From positions 3,410,001-3,474,000 of the forward strand of contig NZ_CP106738.1 in NCBI RefSeq assembly GCF_025639885.1: a DNA stretch of 64,000 nucleotides, in the 5' to 3' direction. The first letter of the stretch is position 1. The number at the start of each line of letters is the position of its first letter. A program made the translations under genes and the position numbers. This DNA is from Roseovarius pelagicus (GTDB lineage: Bacteria > Pseudomonadota > Alphaproteobacteria > Rhodobacterales > Rhodobacteraceae). Of this stretch, positions 47,397 through 56,703 are shown piece after piece. The notes under the pieces were generated by a model, which saw only the letters and a list, made by a program, of their open reading frames with translations, ran no database searches and was not told where the DNA came from.

Positions 47397-47780
47397 ATGG
47401 GCATTCTCAACACTCTTTTGCGCTCCGTGACCTGGTGGAACGGGCAGACGCTGAATACGCAGTTCTACACTTGGCGCCGCGGCACCAAGGTCGGAGAGGA
47501 TGCGCAGGGCAATATCTATTACCGCTCTAAAGACGACAAACGCCGCTGGGTGATCTTTAACGGCGAGGCCGAAGCGAGCCGCGTCAGCCCTGACTGGCAT
47601 GGCTGGTTGCATCATACGTTCAAAGAGCCACCCACCGACACGCCGCTGCCGCGCAAGACATGGGAAAAGCCGCATCAGGAGAACCTGACAGGGACCGCAC
47701 TGGCCTATGCGCCTGCGGGGTCCATTCGCCGAGCGCAACCCAAAGCGCGCAGCGACTATGAGGCGTGGCGCCCGGAATAG
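47397..47780 (+). CDS. NDUFA12-type NADH:ubiquinone oxidoreductase accessory subunit
   Basis: A 127-aa homologue of the complex I accessory subunit NDUFA12 (B17.2), found only in alphaproteobacteria and mitochondria. It has the family segment [44 protein letters not shown] and WHGWLHHTF, with a Pro-rich C-terminus. The ATG at 47397 follows GGAGGA. It is 120 bp upstream of mlaD. Confidence 0.93.
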   Translation: MGILNTLLRSVTWWNGQTLNTQFYTWRRGTKVGEDAQGNIYYRSKDDKRRWVIFNGEAEASRVSPDWHGWLHHTFKEPPTDTPLPRKTWEKPHQENLTGTALAYAPAGSIRRAQPKARSDYEAWRPE

Positions 47781-47900
47781 GGTGTTTTGCAGCCAGTCTG
47801 AGCGACAGATTCGGATCAGAACGCCTGCAACACTGACGCGGCTAGAGCGATTTTTATACAGGCCCGTTCAGGAAATACGCAAAAGGCTTTAGGCAGACAG

Positions 47901-48359
47901 ATGTCAGAGAACAAAACCGAGATTATTGTAGGCGGTGCCGTTCTGGCGGTCGCCATCGGGTTTTTGACCTATGCCGGACAGATCACCGGGTTTTCCGCTG
48001 GTCAGGAGGAATATGTGCTCTCGGCCAGTTTCCGGTCAGCGGACGGCGTATCGGTGGGCACCGACGTGCGCCTTGCTGGCGTCAAGGTGGGCCGCGTGAC
48101 GGAAATGAAGTTGGACCCAGCGACCTATCGCGCCGGGGCGACCTTTACCGTTCGTGCCGGCATCGACGTGCCGGACGACAGCGCGATAGCCATCTCATCC
48201 GAGGGGCTTTTGGGTGGCAACTACGTTGAAATCCTGCCCGGCGGGTCGCCGTTTCACTTTGAACCCGGCGATCAGGTCGAATTTACCCAAGGGTCGGTCA
48301 GCCTTGTTTCGCTATTGATGAAGTTTGTTGCAGGCGATCCCGAAGAGACGCCCAAATGA
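47901..48359 (+). CDS. mlaD: MlaD-type phospholipid transport protein (MCE domain)
   Basis: A 152-aa protein with a TM anchor (IIVGGAVLAVAIGFLTYAG) and one MCE domain (YVLSASFRSADGVSVGTDVR, VRLAGVKVGRV, and the LLGGNYVEILPGG tail). MlaD forms a periplasmic ring that moves phospholipid between the membranes with MlaFEB, but no mlaE or mlaF gene is beside it. Its stop overlaps the DUF2155 start by 4 bp. Shorter than E. coli MlaD (183 aa). Confidence 0.9.
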   Translation: MSENKTEIIVGGAVLAVAIGFLTYAGQITGFSAGQEEYVLSASFRSADGVSVGTDVRLAGVKVGRVTEMKLDPATYRAGATFTVRAGIDVPDDSAIAISSEGLLGGNYVEILPGGSPFHFEPGDQVEFTQGSVSLVSLLMKFVAGDPEETPK

Positions 48360-48712
48360 AAACGCTGGCCTTCATGGCGGCACTCGCAGTGCCGGGAATG
48401 GCCGTCGCCCAAGATGTCGGGATCGGGACCGGTGCGGTGTTGCGTGGACTGGAAAAAGTATCAGGCGAAATCGCCGATATCACGCTTCGTTCTGGCGAGC
48501 ATGCGACCTTCGGGCGGCTCACGATCGAGATGTCGCAATGCCGTTATCCGCAGGGCGATCCGGCAGGCGATGCCTTTGCCTATCTCACGATACTGGAGGC
48601 CGATGATGAAACGCCACGCTTTGCTGGCTGGATGATCGCTTCGTCACCCGCGTTGAACGCGCTGGATCACCCGCGTTACGATGTTTGGGTCATGCGCTGT
48701 ACCACCGAATAA
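48356..48712 (+). CDS. DUF2155 secreted protein
   Basis: A 118-aa protein with a signal peptide (MKTLAFMAALAVPGMAVAQ) and the DUF2155 core (GAVLRGLEKVSGEIADITL; GDAFAYLTILEAD; GWMIASSPALNALDHPRYDV). The family is restricted to alphaproteobacteria and has no known function. It overlaps mlaD by 4 bp and overlaps convergent aat by 37 bp at the 3' end. Confidence 0.9.
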   Translation: MKTLAFMAALAVPGMAVAQDVGIGTGAVLRGLEKVSGEIADITLRSGEHATFGRLTIEMSQCRYPQGDPAGDAFAYLTILEADDETPRFAGWMIASSPALNALDHPRYDVWVMRCTTE

Positions 48713-49341
48713 GGCGTGGTGCAGAGCGGAACGTGATCGATGTCGGCGCGCCTGCGCAATGCCGCATCCAGACGTTTGCGATACTCCGCTCGACTGATTT
48801 CCACGGCCCCCAGCGTCGCCAGATGTGGCGTGATGAACTGCGTGTCAAACAGGGTAAAGCGGCAGCGAGCGAGATGGTCCACCAGATGCGCCAGCGCCAG
48901 CTTAGAGGCGTCCCGCTGCCGCGAGAACATGCTCTCGCCAAAGAATGCTGTCCCCAGCGTCACTCCGTAGACACCGCCGATCAGCGCACCGTTCGACATG
49001 ACCTCGATCGAGTGCGCATGGCCGAGGTCGTGCAGCGCGATGTAGAGGCTTCGGATTTCATTACTGATCCACGTCTCTGGCCGGTCAGCACAGGCGTCTA
49101 TCACATCGGCAAATGCCGCGTTCAGCGTGACCCGATATCCGGCGCGCCGCATCCGGCGCGACAATGAGCGTGATACATGAAATCCACCCAGTGGCAGCAC
49201 GCCGCGTCTGCGTGGATCGACCCAGTATACCTCTGGATCGTTGCGATATTCGGACATCGGGAAAACGCCTGCTGCATAGGCATTGAGCAACAGTTGCGGC
49301 GTCAGATCGAAGTCCGCATCGCTATCGTCGGACTTCGCCAC
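48676..49341 (-). CDS. aat: Leucyl/phenylalanyl-tRNA-protein transferase
   Basis: A 221-aa transferase that adds Leu or Phe to N-terminal Arg/Lys for the N-end rule (ClpS-ClpAP). It has the family opening FDLTPQLLLNAYAAGVFPMSE, WVDPRRRGVLPL and ESMFSRQRDASKLALAHLV. The start is 3 bp from the accC stop, so accB-accC-aat is one transcription unit. Its 3' end overlaps DUF2155 on the other strand by 37 bp. Confidence 0.95.
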   Translation of the reverse strand: MAKSDDSDADFDLTPQLLLNAYAAGVFPMSEYRNDPEVYWVDPRRRGVLPLGGFHVSRSLSRRMRRAGYRVTLNAAFADVIDACADRPETWISNEIRSLYIALHDLGHAHSIEVMSNGALIGGVYGVTLGTAFFGESMFSRQRDASKLALAHLVDHLARCRFTLFDTQFITPHLATLGAVEISRAEYRKRLDAALRRRADIDHVPLCTTPYSVVQRMTQTS

Positions 49342-49344
49342 GCG

Positions 49345-50694
49345 TCACCCCCGCAGGTTCGTCTCCAGCCATTTTTCCAACCAATGGATGTTGTAGTTGC
49401 CAGACTGGATGTCGTCCTCGGCCAGAAGTGCGTGAAACAGCGGCACAGTGGTATCAACGCCATCGACGATCAACTCGCCCAATGCCCGCCCTAGTCGGGC
49501 CAATGCCGCCTGACGATCAGGGCCATGCACGATCAGCTTGCCGATCAGGGAGTCGTAGTAGGGCGGGATCGTGTAGCCATCATAGAGCGCGCTGTCGATC
49601 CGCACACCCAGGCCGCCGGGGGCATGAAATTGTGTGATCTTGCCTGGACGTGGCGAAAACTCGGGCAGCTTTTCGGCGTTGATGCGAACTTCGATGGCGT
49701 GGCCGTTAATGACCAGATCATCCTGAGTGAAGGACATTGGCAGCCCTTCGGCAACGCGGATCTGTTCGCGCACCAGATCGACACCAAAGATCGCTTCGGT
49801 CACGGGATGTTCGACCTGCAGACGGGTGTTCATCTCGATGAAGTAGAATTCGCCATTCTCATAGAGGAATTCGATCGTACCCGCGCCGATGTAATTGATT
49901 GCCGCAACCGCGTCGGCGCAGGTTTTGCCAATGGCGGCGCGTTCCTCGGGGGTGATGACCGGGCCGGGGGCCTCTTCGAATACTTTCTGGTGCCGACGCT
50001 GAAGCGAACAATCGCGCTCGCCCAGATGTACCGCGCCGCCCTTGCCGTCACCAAAGACCTGAATTTCGATGTGGCGCGGGGTGCCGAGGTATTTTTCGAT
50101 ATACACCTCGTCATTGCCAAAGTTCGATTTACCTTCGGCGCGCGCGGTTTGAAAGGCGCGCTCCATTTCGGCTTCGGTCTTGGCCACTTTCATGCCCTTG
50201 CCGCCACCTCCTGCGGTTGCCTTGATGATCACCGGGTAGCCGACATCATCACCGATGCGTTTCGCCTCGGCCAGAGTGGAGACGCCGCCGTCGGAACCGG
50301 GCACGCAGGGCACACCGAGCTTCTTCATCGTGTCCTTGGCCGTGATCTTGTCGCCCATGATGCGGATATGTTCCGCAGTGGGGCCGATAAAGGTCAGGCC
50401 GTGATCTTCGACGATCTGCACGAAATTGGCATTTTCCGACAGAAAGCCATAACCCGGATGAATTGCTTGTGCGCCGCTGATTTCGCAGGCGGCGATGATC
50501 GCGGGGATTGACAGATAACTGTCGGTGCTGGGCGGTGGGCCGATGCAGACGCTCTCATCCGCCATGCGCACATGCATGGCATCAGCGTCGGCGGTGGAAT
50601 GCACAGCGACTGTCTGAATGCCCATCTCGCGGGCGGCGCGGATCACTCTGAGGGCGATTTCGCCACGGTTTGCTACCAGGATTTTCTCGAACAT
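49345..50694 (-). CDS. accC: Acetyl-CoA carboxylase biotin carboxylase subunit
   Basis: A 449-aa ATP-grasp enzyme that carboxylates the biotin of AccB. It opens [20 protein letters not shown], has the ATP glycine loop [14 protein letters not shown], the [17 protein letters not shown] segment and the C-terminal biotin carboxylase domain. Length matches AccC. It follows accB by 10 bp. Confidence 0.97.
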   Translation of the reverse strand: MFEKILVANRGEIALRVIRAAREMGIQTVAVHSTADADAMHVRMADESVCIGPPPSTDSYLSIPAIIAACEISGAQAIHPGYGFLSENANFVQIVEDHGLTFIGPTAEHIRIMGDKITAKDTMKKLGVPCVPGSDGGVSTLAEAKRIGDDVGYPVIIKATAGGGGKGMKVAKTEAEMERAFQTARAEGKSNFGNDEVYIEKYLGTPRHIEIQVFGDGKGGAVHLGERDCSLQRRHQKVFEEAPGPVITPEERAAIGKTCADAVAAINYIGAGTIEFLYENGEFYFIEMNTRLQVEHPVTEAIFGVDLVREQIRVAEGLPMSFTQDDLVINGHAIEVRINAEKLPEFSPRPGKITQFHAPGGLGVRIDSALYDGYTIPPYYDSLIGKLIVHGPDRQAALARLGRALGELIVDGVDTTVPLFHALLAEDDIQSGNYNIHWLEKWLETNLRG

Positions 50695-50704
50695 TGCCAG
50701 CGCC

Positions 50705-51208
50705 CTATTCGACGATCATCAGCGGCGCACCGTATTCAACCGCGGCGCCATCCTCGACGAGAATCCGCTTGACGGTACCACCGCGCGGGGCGGGAATATG
50801 GTTCATGGTTTTCATCGCCTCGATAATCAGCAGAGTGTCGCCTTCGGCAACTTTGTCGCCGACGCTGACGAAGGATGGCGCACCCGGCTCTGCCTGCGTG
50901 TAGACGGTGCCGACCATGGGCGAGGTCACTGCGCCCGGGTGGCTGGCGGGATCTTCGACAGATGCATCCGCACCGCCTGATGCGCTAGCGGGCGCAGCCG
51001 CAGAGACGGGGGCAGCGGCGGCATAGGCCTGCTGAGGTGCTGCGATCATCTGAGGCGCCGCATCCTTGCGGCGGCTCACGCGTACATTCAGGCTGTCATC
51101 TTCGCCGTAGTCGCGTTTGACCTGCAATTCGGTCAGATCGTTCTCGTTCAGAAGTTCGGCCAGCGCCTTGATAAAGGCGACATCATCATCATGGGTTTTG
51201 TTTGACAT
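50705..51208 (-). CDS. accB: Acetyl-CoA carboxylase biotin carboxyl carrier protein
   Basis: A 167-aa carrier with the biotinylation motif EAMKTMNHI (Lys133), an Ala/Pro-rich flexible linker (about 50-90) and the N-terminal helical region [18 protein letters not shown]. With AccC it makes malonyl-CoA, the first committed step of fatty acid synthesis. It heads accB-accC-aat. Confidence 0.97.
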   Translation of the reverse strand: MSNKTHDDDVAFIKALAELLNENDLTELQVKRDYGEDDSLNVRVSRRKDAAPQMIAAPQQAYAAAAPVSAAAPASASGGADASVEDPASHPGAVTSPMVGTVYTQAEPGAPSFVSVGDKVAEGDTLLIIEAMKTMNHIPAPRGGTVKRILVEDGAAVEYGAPLMIVE

Positions 51209-51371
51209 CAGGTTCCTCGACCGGTTGCTGCCCTTATTTGGGCTGCGTTTGTTTTTTCACGCTTATATGGCATTGCGCGGGCTTAGAAAAGCGGGCTTCT
51301 GCGACCCAAAGTGGGGTATGGCGCAGCAAATTGCCAGCAACTAGGGGAATTCCGTTGGTGCTACGTCAATG

Positions 51372-51914
51372 TTACAGCGGCATACCGCTGAGTTTGGCGA
51401 CCAGTTCGGCCAGTTTCCGTGCCTGAAACTTTTCCAGCAGGCGCGCGCGGTACACTTCTATCGTACGATAGCTCAGGTCAAGTTCCAGCCCGATTTCCTT
51501 TGATGTCATGCCGCGGCAGGTCAGGATCGCGACCTCGCGTTCGCGCTGGGTCAGGCTGACCATGGGGCGGTCGTCCGACAGGTCCGCGAAACTCCAGACG
51601 CCACAATGGAATGGGTCGTCGGGTGTAACCGATTGCCCCCTGACGCGGCACCAAAAGAGCGCACCGTCCGAACGTTTCATCACCCGTTCGTCCGAGTAAC
51701 GTCCGGTTTTTTGCATTGCGCTCAGGCCGCGCTCGCCAATGCGGCGGTAATCCTCGATGGAGGGATAGAAATGGGCCAGCGGAACACGCGCGAAATCGGC
51801 GACGGTACCACCGAAAATCTCTGCGAATTGGCGGTTGCAATGACGGATGATACGCCGCTCCAGAACGGCGAGACCCACGGGCGCATGATCAAAGGCAAGA
51901 TCGCTGATATCCAT
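51372..51914 (-). CDS. PAS-LuxR transcriptional regulator
   Basis: A 180-aa regulator. Residues 1-110 form a PAS-type domain (FDHAPVGLAVLERRIIRHCNRQFAEIFGG, cut at 20 residues for display: FDHAPVGLAVLERRI), and residues 120-180 a LuxR/NarL helix-turn-helix (LTQREREVAILTCRGMTSKE, DLSYRTIEVYRARL). It lacks a receiver domain and should sense a cofactor or ligand directly. The ATG at 51914 leaves an 88-bp divergent spacer before the acyl-CoA ligase gene; a GTG at 51971 would overlap it. Probable regulator of that gene. Confidence 0.87.
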   Translation of the reverse strand: MDISDLAFDHAPVGLAVLERRIIRHCNRQFAEIFGGTVADFARVPLAHFYPSIEDYRRIGERGLSAMQKTGRYSDERVMKRSDGALFWCRVRGQSVTPDDPFHCGVWSFADLSDDRPMVSLTQREREVAILTCRGMTSKEIGLELDLSYRTIEVYRARLLEKFQARKLAELVAKLSGMPL

Positions 51915-52002
51915 AAAAGGACTATGCGCGCGTATTTCTACGAATTGCAATGTGGCTGTCGCGGAGGTCACTGTGGCGGCACGGGATCAGGGAGAGGTCG
52001 GG

Positions 52003-53526
52003 ATGAATATTGCACTGTGGCTGCGCCGAATGGCACAGGTGCGCGGGGCCGCACCAGCGCTCTTTCATGGGTATGACATGATTGAGGATTACGCCGGGTT
52101 CGATCGCCGGGCCGGGCAGATTGCCAGCTGGCTGCGGCAGACCGGCGTGCTGCGCGGGGACCGCGTTGCGCTTTACATGAAGAACCACCCGGACTATCTG
52201 ATCCTGCTCTATGGCATCTGGTATGCCGGAGCCGTGGCCGTCCCGATCAACGCCAAGCTGCATCCGCGAGAGGCGGCGTGGATCACCGACAACGCCGGGG
52301 CTGTCCTCACTTTCATTTCCTCTGGTATGGTCGATGAACTGGCGCAGGTCGGTGCAACGGGCCGGATCGTCTCTCATCTGGATGATGCGCTGGCCACGGC
52401 TTACCGGCTCGACCCCGTTTGCGATCCGGCAGAGTGTGCGTCCGCTGATCTGGCGTGGCTGTTTTACACCTCGGGCACCACCGGGCGGCCCAAGGGGGTC
52501 ATGATCACGCATCAGATGCTGAGCGTCATGGCGCAGAGCTATCTGGCGGATGTGGACGCAGTCACCCCCGAGCATTGTGCAATCTACGCCGCCCCGATCA
52601 GCCATGGTGCAGGGCTGTATGTGGTTCAGCACGTCCTGATGGGGGCGCGGCATGTCGTGCCTGCATCGGGCGGGTTCGATGGGGTGGAAATCCTCGATCT
52701 GGCTGCGCATTTTGGACAGGCGCATCTCTTTGCCGCGCCGACGATGGTGAAACGTCTGACAGCTCAGGCGCGGGCAATGGGCAGTGTCGGCACGGGTTTG
52801 CGCAGTGTCGTCTATGCCGGTGGGCCCATGTATCTGGCAGATATTATCGAGGCAGTTGAAACGTTTGGTCCTATATTTTTGCAGGTTTACGGGCAGGGGG
52901 AATGCCCGATGAGCATTACCGCATTGTCGCGTGCGGATGTGGCGGACCGCAGCCACCCGCGCTGGCGGGAACGGCTGGGGTCTGTGGGCCGTGCGCAGAG
53001 CGTGTGTGAGGTTCGCATCGGTGGTCCGGATGGGTCCGCACTGGCACCCGGCGAGGTCGGAGAGATCATGGTACGTGGGCCGAACGTGATGCCGGGGTAT
53101 TGGCAGAACGACAACGCCACAACCAAGACGATCAGGGACGGTTGGTTGATGACCGGCGATGTCGGATATCTGGATTCCGATGGTTATGTCACACTGCAAG
53201 ACAGGTCCAAGGATGTGATCATTTCTGGCGGATCGAATATCTATCCGCGCGAAGTCGAGGAAGTACTGCTGCTGCACCCCGAAGTCAGCGAGGTTTCGGT
53301 GGTTGGACGCCCGGAACCGGAATGGGGCGAGGACGTGGTGGCCTTTGTGGTGGCGAGTGTGGGGTGCGCACCAGACGAGCAGGCGCTGAGCGCGCATTGT
53401 CTGGAACATATCGCGCGTTTCAAACGACCCAAAGCGTATTTCATGCTGAATGAACTGCCCAAGAACAATTATGGCAAGGTTCTGAAAACAGAGCTGCGGG
53501 CGCGGCTTGCACAGGATGGCGGTTAA
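52003..53526 (+). CDS. Acyl-CoA synthetase (AMP-binding, class I adenylate-forming)
   Basis: A 507-aa ligase that adenylates a carboxylic acid and transfers it to CoA. The A3 motif FYTSGTTGRPKGV, A5 YGQGECPMS, A7 GWLMTGDVGYLDSDGY and the C-terminal lysine motif NNYGKVLK are intact. The ATG at 52003 follows GGGAGAGG and aligns with the family N-terminus. The substrate (fatty or aryl acid) is undefined; the divergent PAS-LuxR gene probably regulates it. Confidence 0.94.
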   Translation: MNIALWLRRMAQVRGAAPALFHGYDMIEDYAGFDRRAGQIASWLRQTGVLRGDRVALYMKNHPDYLILLYGIWYAGAVAVPINAKLHPREAAWITDNAGAVLTFISSGMVDELAQVGATGRIVSHLDDALATAYRLDPVCDPAECASADLAWLFYTSGTTGRPKGVMITHQMLSVMAQSYLADVDAVTPEHCAIYAAPISHGAGLYVVQHVLMGARHVVPASGGFDGVEILDLAAHFGQAHLFAAPTMVKRLTAQARAMGSVGTGLRSVVYAGGPMYLADIIEAVETFGPIFLQVYGQGECPMSITALSRADVADRSHPRWRERLGSVGRAQSVCEVRIGGPDGSALAPGEVGEIMVRGPNVMPGYWQNDNATTKTIRDGWLMTGDVGYLDSDGYVTLQDRSKDVIISGGSNIYPREVEEVLLLHPEVSEVSVVGRPEPEWGEDVVAFVVASVGCAPDEQALSAHCLEHIARFKRPKAYFMLNELPKNNYGKVLKTELRARLAQDGG

Positions 53527-53584
53527 GAAAATTCGGGCATTTTCTGCTCGTCGAGGTTTTTCGCCGAAGTATCGGATTCCGGGA

Positions 53585-54499
53585 TCAGACGTGAGGCGGC
53601 GGACGCTTACGACGTGCGCCGCTTAATGCGTTACTGGCGATGGCTGCCAGCAGGATACAGCCACCCAACATCGTGTTGGGCGTCGCGGTTTCGCCCAATG
53701 CCAGCCAAACCCAAAGCGGGGCCAAAACCACTTCGGCCAGCGACAATAGCGTCAGCTCCGCAGCGGGCACCGTGCGCGAGCCGAGGGTATAGAGCACCAG
53801 CCCGGCGCCGACCTGAAAGACGCCCATGCCGATCGCCACGCTGCCATCGTTCGGGCTGAGGACAAGGGGCAGACCCGCACCGAGGCAGATCAGGCCCATG
53901 ATGCCGACGGCCATCAACCCCGACAGGAATACCGCCGGAAGCATCTCGCCAGCACGCCCCCAGCGCAGGGCAATGGTGAAAACGGCAAAGCCAAAGGCCG
54001 ACCCAAATGCCGCAAGGTTGCCGCGCAATGCTGCGCCATCCGGTTTGTCCCAGACCATGATTGCGATCCCGAGTATGGCGGCGGCAATGGCGATCCATGT
54101 GGCGCGGCGCACTGGCTCTCGCAGAATCACAAGTCCGAGGATCGCCGCAAGGAATGGAGCAGAGGCAAACATCATCATCGCATTGGCGACGGAGGTGTGC
54201 TGCAGCGCATAGATGCCGCCCGTATAGGCACCGACCAGCGCCAGTGCGCCGATGACGCCGGGCCAGCCTACACGGCGGACATGGCCAAACGGATCGCTGC
54301 CGGTTCTGAGGCGGATCACGACATAAAGCAGCGCACTGAGGCTGATCGAACGGTACAAGAGGATCTGCCATACGACGGCATCCTCGATCAGTCGGATGCC
54401 CAGCCCGATCGTGGACCACAAAACTCCGGCCAGAAACACCAGCAGGATACCGCGCCCGCGTCCGGTGGACACATCCGCAAAGTTGGCTGCCGTGCTCAT
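53585..54499 (-). CDS. EamA-family (DMT) transporter, downstream copy
   Basis: A 304-aa protein with ten predicted helices in two EamA repeats (GVLWSTIGLGIRLIEDAVVW near the start; a second at AAFGSAFGFAVFTIALRWG). Such carriers move small metabolites, often amino acids or purines, out of the cell. The start overlaps the stop of the second EamA gene by 4 bp, so both are translated together. Downstream it is convergent with the acyl-CoA ligase gene. Confidence 0.9.
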   Translation of the reverse strand: MSTAANFADVSTGRGRGILLVFLAGVLWSTIGLGIRLIEDAVVWQILLYRSISLSALLYVVIRLRTGSDPFGHVRRVGWPGVIGALALVGAYTGGIYALQHTSVANAMMMFASAPFLAAILGLVILREPVRRATWIAIAAAILGIAIMVWDKPDGAALRGNLAAFGSAFGFAVFTIALRWGRAGEMLPAVFLSGLMAVGIMGLICLGAGLPLVLSPNDGSVAIGMGVFQVGAGLVLYTLGSRTVPAAELTLLSLAEVVLAPLWVWLALGETATPNTMLGGCILLAAIASNALSGARRKRPPPHV

Positions 54500-55527
54500 G
54501 GCAGGTCTGGTTCGTCAGACGGCGTGGGCGGCGGCATCGGCGTGCCTGGGGCAAAGGTGGCTTCGGCGACGTTGGTCGGATCATCGCCGTGCCGTGCCGC
54601 GCGCAACTCGCGGTAGCCCAGATAGAGCCCGCTACCGACGATCAGCGTCATGCCGACCCATGTGGTCGTCGGTGGCATTTCATCAAAGAATATCCACGCG
54701 ACGGCGATCGCGATCGGCATGTAGGTGTAATCAAACGGCGCGACCAGACTGGCATTGGCGACCTGATAGGCACGGGTCAGCAGCATCCAGCCCATCATGC
54801 CGACCAGACCAAGCAGGATGAGTTTGTGCCCGTCTCGCGCCAGCTCGGTAGGCCATGCCATACGCAGGTGGTGAAACTCTGGCCCGAGCGTGATGAACTG
54901 ATTGGTCAGCCAGCCCAGCGGCAGAATCATCAATCCCATAAAGGTGATGGTTTGCAGGCCCATCGTCAGCGTCGACTCCTGTTCACCCATTTGCCGAGCA
55001 AGGATTTGACTGATCGCATAGGAGAGCGCGCAGATCAGGGGCAGGATCGCCACCCAGCTAAAGCCTTCGCTGCCGGGGTTCATCGCGATGACCACGCCGA
55101 CAAAGCCGACGATCAGCGATAACGTACGGTGGATTCCGATAGTTTCCCGCAGCACGACCGCGGCCAGCAAGGCAGTCATCAATGGAGCCGAAAAGAAAAT
55201 CGTCGTGACTTCGGCCAACCCCATAAAGGGAAAGGCGGCGTAGAATAGCGAAAAGCCAACGGCAAGCAGCGTTGCGCGCACTAAATGTAGCTTCCAGAAC
55301 GGAGTCAGGATGCGATGCGGGCCGCCGAGCCATAGGATAAGCGGCGTCAGCACCACCAGCGTGATGATCGAGCGGACGAAAATCAGATGCCAGAGCGGAT
55401 GGGTGTCCAGCAACGACTTTACCAGCACGTCCTGCACAACAAAGAGCAACATGCCAATTTCGGCGCAGGCGATCCCGTGCAGGGCGCGACTGGGCGGCGG
55501 GGCGGTATGGGGGTGGATTGCCGTCAT
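54496..55527 (-). CDS. EamA-family (DMT) transporter, upstream copy
   Basis: A 343-aa carrier with ten helices, two EamA repeats, and a longer acidic cytoplasmic tail (DPTNVAEATFAPGTPMPPP). The repeat regions are recognisable as MLLFVVQDVLVKSLLDTHPL and LICALSYAISQILARQMGE. It is clearly of the same family as, but not a recent duplicate of, its coupled neighbour. The 294 bp upstream (55528-55821) contain no gene. Confidence 0.9.
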   Translation of the reverse strand: MTAIHPHTAPPPSRALHGIACAEIGMLLFVVQDVLVKSLLDTHPLWHLIFVRSIITLVVLTPLILWLGGPHRILTPFWKLHLVRATLLAVGFSLFYAAFPFMGLAEVTTIFFSAPLMTALLAAVVLRETIGIHRTLSLIVGFVGVVIAMNPGSEGFSWVAILPLICALSYAISQILARQMGEQESTLTMGLQTITFMGLMILPLGWLTNQFITLGPEFHHLRMAWPTELARDGHKLILLGLVGMMGWMLLTRAYQVANASLVAPFDYTYMPIAIAVAWIFFDEMPPTTTWVGMTLIVGSGLYLGYRELRAARHGDDPTNVAEATFAPGTPMPPPTPSDEPDLP

Positions 55528-55821
55528 GGCGCCACCTTGCCGATTCGCCCCCTACCGGGTCGCGCTTGTTTGCGACGCGGTGTCGCGAATGGGCGATTGG
55601 ATGAAGTGCGCTGGCGGGTGTGCGGATGAATTCGCTAAACCGTCGCCATGCAGCAAAGGTTGGGTTGTCCCCCAAATGGCAGGAACACGTGGCGAAGCCT
55701 AGCCTGCTGTGCCGCTGAAGTATCGCCATGGTTTTGACAACGCTAAACCAGCTCTGGACTGCGTAAGGGACATTGGTGATCTATCGTTTCAAGTGGCGCA
55801 TGGAGACGCTACAATTGCCGT
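55528..55821. other. Intergenic spacer between divergent genes
   Basis: A 294-bp divergent spacer between the EamA gene and the methyltransferase gene. I see a TTGACA at about 55735 that could be a -35 element on the plus strand, but no good -10 follows at 16-18 bp. No tRNA, repeat or conserved ORF was recognised. Confidence 0.5.
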
Positions 55822-56598
55822 ATGCTGAAGTTTGACGACGAAACGACCAAGCTGCTTGAGATAGCCTATCAAGGTGGCGATGTTAGTCGACGCCGTCGGA
55901 TGGCCTTCGACGCGCTTTGCCTGTCTCAGGGCGATACGGTCGTCGATATCGGGTGTGGTAATGGGCTTCTGACAGAAGAGATCGCCCGCGCTGTCGGCGC
56001 GGCTGGACGTGTCTTTGGCATTGATCCAAGTGAAGATATGCGCGCATTGGCGCTGGCGCGATGCGCTGCTTTTCCGGCGGTTCGCATCGAGGATGGTCTG
56101 GCCGATAAATTTCCGCTGTCAGATGGCGAAGCTGATAGCGTCGCTGCGGTTCAGGTGCTCGAATATCTCCCAGATATCCCTGCCGCGATCCACGAAGCAC
56201 ATCGTGTCTTGCGTCCGGGTGGCCGGTTCGTCGCAGTGGATACCGGATTTAGAACGCTTGACTGGTTTTCAGAATACGAAGACCGAATGAAACGCGTCCT
56301 GACAGCATGGGATCAGCATTACACCGAGGCGCGCGTGGCGGCCCTTTGGCCCGGTTTGACGCGCGCGGCAGGATTTACGGCGATTGAAATCGAACCATTC
56401 ACGTACTGCGATGTGACTTTGCGTCCAGACGGTATCGCCTTCATGCTGATGCATCTGATGTCACGCTATGCGGTTGAAAACGGGCACATGCCCGAGCATG
56501 AGGCAAAGGCATGGTTTGACGAACAGGAGAAACTTGCAAAACAAGGACGCTTCTTCTTTTCGCTGACATATTATCGGATGAGCGCGGTCAGGCTATAG
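55822..56598 (+). CDS. Class I SAM-dependent methyltransferase
   Basis: A 258-aa methyltransferase of the UbiE/Methyltransf_11 type. The AdoMet motif is VVDIGCGNGLLTEEI (about residues 40-54), with GIDPSEDM after it and AVQVLEYLPDI, then HRVLRPGGRFV. The residue set fits small-molecule or quinone-type methylation, but the substrate is open. It ends convergent with acsA, with a terminator between. Confidence 0.9.
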   Translation: MLKFDDETTKLLEIAYQGGDVSRRRRMAFDALCLSQGDTVVDIGCGNGLLTEEIARAVGAAGRVFGIDPSEDMRALALARCAAFPAVRIEDGLADKFPLSDGEADSVAAVQVLEYLPDIPAAIHEAHRVLRPGGRFVAVDTGFRTLDWFSEYEDRMKRVLTAWDQHYTEARVAALWPGLTRAAGFTAIEIEPFTYCDVTLRPDGIAFMLMHLMSRYAVENGHMPEHEAKAWFDEQEKLAKQGRFFFSLTYYRMSAVRL

Positions 56599-56640
56599 AC
56601 CGCGTTCTCCACGAACCGCCATTCTCAACCCTCGGAACAA

Positions 56641-56673
56641 AGAACCCCGCAAGGCATAACCATGCGGGGTTCT
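56641..56673 (-). terminator. Intrinsic terminator of acsA
   Basis: AGAACCCCGCA (56641-56651) and TGCGGGGTTCT (56663-56673) form a perfect 11-bp stem with an 11-nt loop, followed on the minus strand by TTTGTT. It lies 31 bp past the acsA stop, between the convergent methyltransferase gene and acsA; it may act in both directions. Confidence 0.88.
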
Positions 56674-56703
56674 AAACTCAGGTCTTGGCGGGTGAAAGGA
56701 CGA

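Noticed and set aside
51922..53409. Long open frame (495 codons) antisense to the acyl-CoA ligase
   Set aside because: It mirrors a strongly supported ligase; its protein is Arg/His/Pro-rich with no family features, as is common for antisense frames in GC-rich DNA.
8602..54499. A new defence or biosynthetic gene cluster
   Set aside because: All genes fall into ordinary metabolic, transport or housekeeping families; no unusual multi-gene architecture remained after annotation.
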